DNA of 5,343 nt from an uncultured Alphaproteobacteria bacterium (GTDB lineage Bacteria > Pseudomonadota > Alphaproteobacteria > Rhizobiales > Ancalomicrobiaceae), in contig CALBKH010000071.1 in assembly GCA_937892955.1 (NCBI GenBank), positions 1-5,343 on the forward strand. Reading direction: 5' to 3'. Positions 1-4,267 of this stretch are shown piece after piece. A program made the translations under genes and the position numbers. Position 1 is the stretch's first letter, and the number at the start of each line of letters is the position of its first letter. The notes below the pieces were generated by a model, which saw nothing but the letters and a program-made list of their open reading frames with translations, did not search any database and had not been told where the DNA came from.

Positions 1-27
1 GGCAATCTCCTCAGGCGAAACGCTCAT
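1..27 (-). CDS. possible 5' end of a truncated gene
   Basis: Reading the minus strand from an ATG at 27-25 to the window edge gives nine codons, MSVSPEEIA, with no stop. This resembles the start of a normal bacterial protein, but nine residues cannot identify a family. No good Shine-Dalgarno sequence lies upstream; the bases just before the ATG read AAAATCACGG. The competing reading is on the plus strand, where the frame beginning at base 2 stays open for 31 codons to a TGA at 95-97 and could be the tail of a gene entering from the left. Its third codon positions are poor in G/C compared with the firm genes here, so I prefer the minus-strand start, weakly. Confidence 0.3.
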
Positions 28-243
28 CCGTGATTTTCAAAACGGACTCTCAGAGGGGCCGTCCACCCCATCAGCGGAGGGGAAGGGGATCCGATGATGT
101 TCCGTCGAGTCGAGAGGCCGATGGGTCCCCTTCCCTCGCCTCCGGCTCGCCGGGGACGACGGGCGTGCTCGGAGTCGTGTCCGGCGACACACGGCTCGGC
201 CGAGTGCCCGCGGGTGCACGACCACGTCCCTACCCCGCAGCCC
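28..243. other. intergenic spacer left of DUF1489 gene
   Basis: I see no convincing gene in this stretch. Open frames crossing it are arginine- and proline-rich, as expected of non-coding frames in high-GC DNA. Just beyond the DUF1489 stop, going leftwards, there is a small perfect inverted repeat GTGTC-CGGC-GACAC at 177-190 and a perfect 10-base palindrome CTCGGCCGAG at 195-204. Either could help end the DUF1489 transcript, but neither is followed by a T-run on the minus strand. Confidence 0.5.
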
Positions 244-675
244 TCACAGCAACCCGAGCCCGGCCAATTCGCGCAGGAACTCGACCGGCAGGTCGGCGAC
301 GGCGTCCGACTTCAGGTCGCGCGGCGCGACCTCGGCGTCGAGATAGCGCCAGCCCTGGAACGGCCGGTAGGGCCGCGCCTCGACCTCGACCAACTCGCCC
401 GAGAGAACGATGTCGCAATGGGGCACGCCGGCGGCGTCCTTCACGGCGCGCAGCTCGAGGATCTGCTCGCGCACCCGGATCTGCCCCTTGATCACCCAGT
501 AGAGCGAGCCGCCGGGGACGATCTCGTCGACCCGCTTCGGCATCATCCGGGTGCGGTGGATGTGGACCGGCTCGAGCCCGCGCCGCTTCTTCTCGGCGAG
601 CGTCGCGCCGATCCAGTGGGCGAGATCGTCGATCCCGTCGCAGCCGACACAGAGTTTGATCAGATTGAGGGCCAT
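244..675 (-). CDS. DUF1489 family protein
   Basis: This 143-residue protein matches what I know of the DUF1489 family (COG5458), small soluble proteins of about this length found mainly in Alphaproteobacteria and without an established function. Recognisable stretches are HIHRTRMMPKRVDEIVPGGS (residues 38-57), followed by LYWVIKGQIRVREQILELR (58-76), and a later block containing CDIVLSGELVEVEARPYRPF (87-106) and GWRYLD (108-113). There is no signal peptide or membrane segment. C10 and C12 lie close together near the N-terminus and C87 is alone, so a full metal site is not evident. The start is the ATG at 675-673; only a weak GGAA lies upstream, so expression may depend on read-through from the GST-like gene 86 bases upstream on the same strand. 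Family assignment is from remembered sequence features and is fairly firm; function is unknown. Confidence 0.85.
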   Translation of the reverse strand: MALNLIKLCVGCDGIDDLAHWIGATLAEKKRRGLEPVHIHRTRMMPKRVDEIVPGGSLYWVIKGQIRVREQILELRAVKDAAGVPHCDIVLSGELVEVEARPYRPFQGWRYLDAEVAPRDLKSDAVADLPVEFLRELAGLGLL

Positions 676-694
676 GGCGGTTCCGGGCGAAGGC

Positions 695-709
695 GGATCG
701 CCGCGATCC
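695..709. repeat. perfect inverted repeat in GST-DUF1489 spacer
   Basis: GGATCG-CCG-CGATCC forms a perfect 6-bp stem with a 3-base loop, 20 bases upstream of the DUF1489 start and 53 bases past the GST stop. It could be an attenuating or processing hairpin within a shared transcript, or an operator. No T-run follows it on the minus strand, so a classical terminator is unlikely. Short GC-rich inverted repeats arise easily by chance at this base composition. Confidence 0.3.
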
Positions 710-761
710 TACCCCGCCGCGTCGGCGCGGACCACCGCCCGGCGGCGATGGTCCACCGCTC

Positions 762-1421
762 TCAATCCTCGACCTCGTCGGCCCCGACGATCGCCGTCTC
801 GGCGTCGGCCCCGGCCTTCCAGGTGCGGAAGGCGGGGAGCGCCAGCACCGCGTCCATATAGGCCCGCGTGTCGGCGGCGACCGGCCACGAATAGGTGTCG
901 AGCCGGGTGACCACCGGTGCGAACATGGCGTCGGCGGCCGAGAATTCGCCGAAGAGGAACGGCCCGCCGGCGCCGAACCGCGCCCGCGCATCGCGCCACG
1001 CATCCTCGATGCGGGCGACGTCGGCCGTCGCCGCCGGCCCGCGATCCTTGAAGGCGAAGTGCGTCCTGAGGTTCATCGGGCAGGCGCCGCGCAGGCCGGT
1101 GAAGCCGGCGTGCATCTCGGAGGCGAGCGCCCGGGCGAGCGCCCGCGCCGCCCGATCGCGCGGCCAGATCGGCAGTTCGGGGTGGTTCTCGGCGAGGAAT
1201 TCGAAGATCGCCAGCGTCTCATGGACATGGATGTCGCCCTCGACGAGGCACGGCACCTTGCCCGAGGGCGAGTACTTCAGCACCGTCGGCTTGAACTCCG
1301 GGGTGTCGAGCGGCACCAGGATCTCCTCGAAGGAGAGACCGAAATGGGTCATGAGCAGCCACGGCCGGAGCGACCACGACGAATAGCGCTTGTTGCCGAT
1401 GATGAGCTTCCGGTCGGCCAT
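762..1421 (-). CDS. glutathione S-transferase family protein
   Basis: This 219-residue protein has the two-part cytosolic GST architecture. The N-terminal thioredoxin-like domain (about 1-80) carries RYSSWSLRPWLL (12-22, the SSWS giving a Ser-type catalytic position as in zeta-like GSTs), the SGKVPCLV loop with cis-proline P56, and HETLAIFEFLAE (66-77), where E67-T68 stands where glutathione's gamma-glutamyl group is usually held (commonly E-S). The helical C-terminal domain (about 88-219) has EMHAGFTGLRGACPMN (101-116) and the N-capping box FSAADAM (S160, D163). Length is normal for the family. By family it would use or bind glutathione in the cytoplasm for conjugation or reduction; the substrate cannot be read from sequence. 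An in-frame ATG 28 codons upstream (1505) is rejected: that extension is Arg/Gly-rich, whereas the chosen ATG has an ideal ribosome binding site. Confidence 0.93.
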   Translation of the reverse strand: MADRKLIIGNKRYSSWSLRPWLLMTHFGLSFEEILVPLDTPEFKPTVLKYSPSGKVPCLVEGDIHVHETLAIFEFLAENHPELPIWPRDRAARALARALASEMHAGFTGLRGACPMNLRTHFAFKDRGPAATADVARIEDAWRDARARFGAGGPFLFGEFSAADAMFAPVVTRLDTYSWPVAADTRAYMDAVLALPAFRTWKAGADAETAIVGADEVED

Positions 1422-1427
1422 GGATCG

Positions 1428-1433
1428 CCTCCT
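1428..1433 (-). promoter_or_regulatory. ribosome binding site of the GST-like gene
   Basis: On the minus strand the sequence reads AGGAGG-CGATCC-ATG, a consensus Shine-Dalgarno with 6-base spacing. It fixes the start at 1421 rather than at the upstream in-frame ATG at 1505. Confidence 0.85.
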
Positions 1434-1485
1434 CTTCGCAGGTCCGCCGCATCGTCCGCCCCCGGGTCGAACGCCGGCCGGACGC

Positions 1486-1499
1486 CGGTCGAGCGACCG
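1486..1499. repeat. perfect palindrome CGGTCG-AG-CGACCG
   Basis: A perfect 6+6 inverted repeat with a 2-base centre lies 65 bases upstream of the GST start, inside the divergent GST/DUF599 spacer. The tiny centre suits a dimeric DNA-binding protein better than an RNA hairpin, so it is an operator candidate; chance occurrence is possible in such GC-rich DNA. Confidence 0.3.
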
Positions 1500-1534
1500 T
1501 CGCATCCCCCGCCGATCGCGTCCAACGGATTGGT

Positions 1535-1551
1535 TTGAAGAGGGTCTTCAA
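1535..1551. promoter_or_regulatory. perfect inverted repeat TTGAAGA-GGG-TCTTCAA, operator candidate
   Basis: A perfect 7-bp inverted repeat with a 3-base centre lies in the divergent spacer, about 114 bases from the GST start and 79 from the DUF599 start. It is A/T-rich against a very GC-rich background. It is flanked by a direct repeat of CGGATTG (1526-1532 and 1553-1559). Because it is symmetrical, it presents TTGAAG, a -35-like hexamer, on both strands. No T-run follows on either side and no gene ends here, which argues against a terminator. A regulator site controlling one or both divergent genes is the simplest reading. I could not identify confident -10 boxes. Confidence 0.4.
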
Positions 1552-1629
1552 TCGGATTGATGGGAAGGTGGCGACCGGTGAGCGGGGGCGACGCTTCCGC
1601 CGCCTGCGACTTTCGGATAAGTCTTCGCC

Positions 1630-2331
1630 ATGACCTCGTTCACCACCCTCGACTTCGTCGCTTTCGTCTGGTTCGTCGTCGCCTGGGCGAGCTTCGGCTT
1701 CGTCGTCGACTTCGCCCTGATCGGCCGGCCGTCGCTGTCGCGGCTGATGGACGACGAGCGCCGCCGGTGGATGCGGGAGATGGCGAAGCGCGAGGTGCGG
1801 ATCGTCGACACGGCGATCATGACCAGCCTGCAGAACGGCACCGCCTTCTTCGCCTCGACCTCGCTCATCGCGCTCGGCGGCGCCTTCACGCTGCTCAATC
1901 AGACCGAGCGGATGCTGGCGATCTTCCTCGACGTGCCGTTCCGCACCGTCCCGACCGCCGGTGAGCTCGAGATCAAGATCGCCCTCCTGGTGGCGATCTA
2001 CGGCTACGCCTTCTTCAAGTTCGGCTGGGCCTATCGGCTGTTCAACTACTCGGCGATCCTGATCGGCGCCGTGCCGCCGGCCGACGATCCGGATGCCGCG
2101 GCGCGGGATCACGCCGTTCTCCGGGCCGGTGAGATGCAGATCGACGCCGGCCACCATTTCCATTGGGGGATGCGGGCGCTGTTCTTCTCGCTCGGCCTGT
2201 TCGGCTGGTTCGTCGACGCGCGGGTGTTCCTGGTGTCGACCACCTTCATCCTCGCCGTGCTGATCCGCCGCCAATATTTCTCGCGAGCCCGCGCCTCGCT
2301 GCTCGAGGCGGCTTCGGCGACAGCCGCCTGA
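1630..2331 (+). CDS. DUF599 family inner-membrane protein
   Basis: This 233-residue protein fits the DUF599 family (COG3821), predicted integral membrane proteins of about this size in proteobacteria and plants with no established function. Hydrophobic segments lie at roughly 7-31, 71-89, 114-128 and 181-213, the last long enough for two passes. Between the first and second is a charged region, MDDERRRWMREMAKREVRIVD (40-60). Characteristic blocks are IMTSLQNGTAFFASTSLIALGG (63-84), YAFFKFGWAYRLFNYSAILIGAVP (126-149) and an Asp/His-rich DAGHHFHWGMRA (172-183) ahead of the last hydrophobic region. There is no cleavable signal peptide. The start has a modest GGATAAG Shine-Dalgarno (1615-1621) 8 bases upstream. 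It is transcribed alone, divergent from the GST-like gene and convergent with the DUF218 gene. Family call is fairly firm; any role is unknown. Confidence 0.87.
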   Translation: MTSFTTLDFVAFVWFVVAWASFGFVVDFALIGRPSLSRLMDDERRRWMREMAKREVRIVDTAIMTSLQNGTAFFASTSLIALGGAFTLLNQTERMLAIFLDVPFRTVPTAGELEIKIALLVAIYGYAFFKFGWAYRLFNYSAILIGAVPPADDPDAAARDHAVLRAGEMQIDAGHHFHWGMRALFFSLGLFGWFVDARVFLVSTTFILAVLIRRQYFSRARASLLEAASATAA

Positions 2332-2337
2332 GCACCG

Positions 2338-2355
2338 CCCGGCTCACGGGCCGGG
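2338..2355. terminator. possible shared terminator hairpin between convergent genes
   Basis: CCCGGC (2338-2343) and GCCGGG (2350-2355) form a perfect 6-bp stem with a 6-base loop. It lies 7 bases past the DUF599 stop and overlaps the stop codon of the convergent DUF218 gene (2344-2346). With only 12 bases between the two genes this is the only obvious place for a bidirectional stop signal. There is no T-run on either strand, so it is at best a non-canonical terminator. Confidence 0.3.
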
Positions 2356-3135
2356 ACGCAGTTCCGAGGCGCGGCCGGTGAGGCGATAGACGAGGATGCC
2401 GAGCCATTCCTTGACCGCCATGTCGGCGCTCATCAGCCCCCACAGCATCGGCGGGCGCAGGCCGATGCGCCCCGTGGTGGCGTAGGCCGCCGGCCGGGCG
2501 ACGATGCCGGTCCACCCGGCGGCGCGGAAGGTGGCGATCGCCCGCGGCATGTGGAAGGCCGTGGTCACCAGCCACCACGTCGCCCCCGCCGCCGGCTTCA
2601 CCAGATCACGGGTGGCGGTGGCGTTCTCCCAGGTGGTGCGCGAGCCCTCCTCCAGCACCAGACGCTCCGGCGCCACGCCGACGGCGACGAAGAGGCGACG
2701 CATCAGCTCCGCCTCCGAGGCGTCGGCCGTGCCGACGAGGGCGTTGGAGCCGCCGGAGAGGACGATCGGCACCGCGGGGTAGCGCTTCGCCAGCTCCGCC
2801 ACTTCGAAGATCGCCGCCGCGCCTTCGCCGAGGCCGACGACGCCGCGGGCCGAGCCCATCCGCGCATCGGTGAAGCCGCCGAGCACGACGATTCCGGCCG
2901 GCGCCGGCGCATCGGCGGCGGGAATCGGGAAACGGTTCTCGAGGTCGGTGAGGAGATAGGGGCCGAGCGGCGTCAGCGCGAGGATCAGGAGTGCCGTCAG
3001 GCCGAGACCGGCGAGGCCGCGGCCGATGCGGCGGAAGCCGACGACGGAGGCCAGGAGCCCGCCGACGATCAGCAGCATCGTCAGGGTCGACGGCTGAGCG
3101 ATGAGGAAGGCCACCTTCGACAGCGTGAAGAACAT
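2344..3135 (-). CDS. YdcF family (DUF218) membrane-anchored protein, ElyC/SanA type
   Basis: This 263-residue protein has two N-terminal hydrophobic segments (about 7-33 and 40-62), then a DUF218 domain (about 80-250) expected on the far side of the inner membrane or at its surface. Family motifs visible are GIVVLGG (81-87), VPIVLSGGSN (122-131), EEGSRTTWENA (162-172) and WLVTTAFHMPRA (188-199), closing with EWLGILVYRLTG (243-254). In E. coli the related ElyC and SanA proteins affect envelope integrity and peptidoglycan or vancomycin sensitivity; the biochemical reaction of the family is not settled. Length and the two-helix layout match ElyC/YdcF proteins more than the shorter SanA. The start has a strong GGAGG 7 bases upstream. 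It lies downstream of clpP on the same strand but 253 bases away, with several hairpins between, so shared transcription is doubtful. Confidence 0.9.
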   Translation of the reverse strand: MFFTLSKVAFLIAQPSTLTMLLIVGGLLASVVGFRRIGRGLAGLGLTALLILALTPLGPYLLTDLENRFPIPAADAPAPAGIVVLGGFTDARMGSARGVVGLGEGAAAIFEVAELAKRYPAVPIVLSGGSNALVGTADASEAELMRRLFVAVGVAPERLVLEEGSRTTWENATATRDLVKPAAGATWWLVTTAFHMPRAIATFRAAGWTGIVARPAAYATTGRIGLRPPMLWGLMSADMAVKEWLGILVYRLTGRASELRPGP

Positions 3136-3142
3136 CCCCGTC

Positions 3143-3147
3143 CCTCC
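3143..3147 (-). promoter_or_regulatory. ribosome binding site of the DUF218 gene
   Basis: On the minus strand GGAGG, within the longer purine run GGGGAGGGA, stands 7 bases upstream of the ATG at 3135-3133 and supports that start. Confidence 0.75.
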
Positions 3148-3185
3148 CCGGCCCCGTCCGCCGCGGTCTCACGTCGACCTTATGC

Positions 3186-3197
3186 GTCGCCGGCGAC
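3186..3197. repeat. perfect 12-base palindrome GTCGCCGGCGAC
   Basis: An uninterrupted palindrome about 50 bases upstream of the DUF218 gene start. Having no loop, it is better suited to dimeric protein binding on DNA than to an RNA hairpin. It may be an operator for that gene, or chance in GC-rich DNA. Confidence 0.25.
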
Positions 3198-3219
3198 CGG
3201 CCTCGTCCACAACGGCCGA

Positions 3220-3237
3220 GGGCCTCTCGCGAGGCCC
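3220..3237. repeat. perfect hairpin GGGCCTC-TCGC-GAGGCCC
   Basis: A perfect 7-bp inverted repeat with a 4-base loop, about 85 bases upstream of the DUF218 start and 152 bases past the clpP stop. On the minus strand, the transcription direction of both neighbours, it is preceded by a G-run and followed by TCGGCCG, not a T-run. It could be a transcript barrier or part of the palindrome cluster to its right. Confidence 0.4.
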
Positions 3238-3255
3238 CCGTCAGGTTTCACCGGG

Positions 3256-3286
3256 GATCCGGCAGGTCGCTTCGCGACGCCGGATC
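3256..3286. repeat. 31-base bulged hairpin, perfect 8+5 bp stem
   Basis: GATCCGGC (3256-3263) pairs with GCCGGATC (3279-3286), and inside it GTCGC (3266-3270) pairs with GCGAC (3274-3278) around a 3-base loop. The only unpaired stem bases are an AG bulge at 3264-3265. All 13 pairs are Watson-Crick. On the minus strand the loop is GAA closed by C-G, a stable type in RNA. This is far more structure than a random stretch of this size should show, and it lies 37 bases from a second, larger hairpin. Confidence 0.6.
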
Positions 3287-3322
3287 GAACTCGGCGAAAA
3301 CCCCTCGTGTGGACGGGCTTTC

Positions 3323-3382
3323 AGCCGAACGGAACACGGAGTTCGGATGCGTTCATCCGTACTCCGTATTCCGAAGTCGGCT
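3323..3382. repeat. 60-base long imperfect palindrome with 7-base phased CGGA/TCCG units
   Basis: The arms at 3330-3349 and 3354-3373 are 20 bases each and match at 18 positions around a 4-base centre (CGTT). An outer stem adds AGCCGA (3323-3328) pairing with TCGGCT (3377-3382) across a small 1x3 internal loop. Within the left arm CGGA recurs at 3330, 3337 and 3344; its mirror TCCG recurs at 3356, 3363 and 3370, so both arms have a strict 7-base period. If transcribed from the minus strand, as both neighbours are, one mismatch (3335/3368) becomes a G-U pair, leaving one A-A mismatch. It starts 6 bases past the clpP stop. Possible readings: 3' UTR stabiliser or terminator of clpP, an intergenic palindromic repeat element, or a multi-site protein binding region. 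Confidence 0.7.
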
Positions 3383-3388
3383 CGTCCC

Positions 3389-4012
3389 TCAGGGCAGATC
3401 GCCGATGGTCTTGATGACCTTGCCGACGAGACCGTAGGCGATCGCTTCGTCCGGCCCCATCCAGAAGTCGCGATCGGTATCCTTGGCGATACGCTCCAGC
3501 GGCTGGCCGGTGGCGTCGGCGAAGATCTGGTTGAGGCGATCGCGCATCTTGAGGATCTCGCGCGCCTGGATCTCGATGTCGGTGGCCGGTCCACCGGCGC
3601 CGCCGGACGGTTGATGCAGCAGGAAGCGGGTGTTGGGCAGGCAGAAGCGCCGCTCCTTGGGCACCGAGGCGTAGATCAGCGCACCGGCCGAAGCGACCCA
3701 GCCGACGCCGATCATCCGCACCGGAGCCGGCACGAAATTGATCATGTCGTGGATCATGTCGCCCGATTCGACATGGCCGCCCGGCGAACAGACGACGACG
3801 TTGATCGGGTCCTTCGACACGTGGGAGAGCGCCAGCAGGCGGGCGGTGACGTCACGCGCCAGTTCCTGGGTGATCGAGCCGGTGATGAGGACCGTGCGGG
3901 CGTCGAAGAGGTGCTTGTCGACCGGCACCGACTGCGGCGTCTTGGTCTTCTCCTCGTCCTCCTCCTCGTCGTCGAGGCGGGTGAACCAGTAGGTCTTGGG
4001 GCTCTTGATCAT
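3389..4012 (-). CDS. clpP: ClpP-family serine peptidase (divergent, alphaproteobacterial second type)
   Basis: This 207-residue protein is a member of peptidase family S14, the barrel-shaped proteolytic subunit that degrades proteins fed to it by a Clp ATPase in the cytoplasm. Landmarks: SPGGH (76-80), GWVASAGA with nucleophile S108 (usual form G-x-A-A-S-M-G), RFCLPNTRFLLHQPSGG with H133, and DTDRDFWMGPDEAIAYGLVGKV with D182. The Ser-His and His-Asp spacings (25 and 49) equal those of the E. coli triad S97/H122/D171, so it should be catalytically competent. It departs from standard ClpP in its N-terminus, with eight acidic residues at 14-21 replacing the usual start, and in having N71 and V73 where E. 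coli has Y60 and Y62. No Clp ATPase lies nearby. The gene stands alone; the Shine-Dalgarno is weak (GGACG). Rhizobial genomes commonly hold several ClpP paralogues, and this looks like an accessory one. Confidence 0.93.
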   Translation of the reverse strand: MIKSPKTYWFTRLDDEEEDEEKTKTPQSVPVDKHLFDARTVLITGSITQELARDVTARLLALSHVSKDPINVVVCSPGGHVESGDMIHDMINFVPAPVRMIGVGWVASAGALIYASVPKERRFCLPNTRFLLHQPSGGAGGPATDIEIQAREILKMRDRLNQIFADATGQPLERIAKDTDRDFWMGPDEAIAYGLVGKVIKTIGDLP

Positions 4013-4052
4013 GGCGCGTCCGGATGAAAGGCGGCGGGGTTCGTGTCACCAA

Positions 4053-4081
4053 GATGTAGTGGCCTCGCCGGGACGTGTCGA
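4053..4081 (-). promoter_or_regulatory. candidate sigma-70-type promoter for clpP
   Basis: On the minus strand TCGACA (4081-4076), five of six matches to TTGACA, is followed after 17 bases by TACATC (4058-4053), a fair -10. Transcription would begin near 4046, giving a leader of about 34 bases before the ATG at 4012. The -10 match is only three of six and alphaproteobacterial promoters are loose, so this is tentative. Confidence 0.35.
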
Positions 4082-4252
4082 CCCCGCTCGCGAAAGATGC
4101 TCAACGCGTCGTGGCGAGGGGCGCGCCTTCACGTGTGGGATATCAGCCATCCTTCTGTGAAGACTGAGAAATCATGCCTTCGGCAGCAGTTGCCGGGCGC
4201 CTCTCGCAGCCGCCCGACGGGCGCCGGATCGTGCTAATCTGCGTAATCGGCC

Positions 4253-4259
4253 AAGGGAG
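4253..4259 (+). promoter_or_regulatory. ribosome binding site of the unknown membrane protein gene
   Basis: AAGGGAG stands 8 bases before the ATG at 4268-4270 and supports that start. Confidence 0.7.
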
Positions 4260-4267
4260 CGCCTCGC

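Noticed and set aside
28..50. TTTTCAAAA with flanking CCGT/ACGG, resembling a tRNA anticodon arm with a TCA anticodon
   Set aside because: No matching acceptor, D or T arms (no GTTCGA-type T loop) could be found at the right distances on either strand.
94..861. 255-codon plus-strand open frame opposite the DUF1489 gene
   Set aside because: It is antisense to a recognisable family and crosses into the GST gene; its composition is that of a shadow frame.
1422..1505. 28-codon N-terminal extension of the GST-like protein from an ATG at 1505
   Set aside because: The extension is Arg/Gly-rich and unlike GST N-termini. A consensus AGGAGG sits 6 bases before the internal ATG at 1421.
1219..2274. 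351-codon minus-strand open frame spanning the GST/DUF599 spacer and most of the DUF599 gene
   Set aside because: It runs through two real genes in other frames, is charged and low in complexity, and only mimics coding potential because of GC skew at codon positions.
3179..3184. CATAAG on the minus strand as a -10 box for the DUF218 gene
   Set aside because: The nearest -35-like sequence (TGGACG) is 19 bases away and poor, so it is too weak to list as a promoter.
2551..3414. 287-codon plus-strand open frame opposite the DUF218 gene and the palindromic spacer
   Set aside because: It is antisense to a clear DUF218 protein, with repetitive R/A/E/D-rich sequence and no credible start.
4043..4237. 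64-codon plus-strand open frame in the clpP/membrane-protein spacer
   Set aside because: It has no ribosome binding site, no recognisable motif and mixed codon use, and it lies across the likely clpP promoter.
4235..4240. TAATCT as a -10 box for the unknown membrane protein gene
   Set aside because: The hexamer 17 bases upstream (GCCCGA) has no resemblance to a -35 element, so the match is likely incidental.
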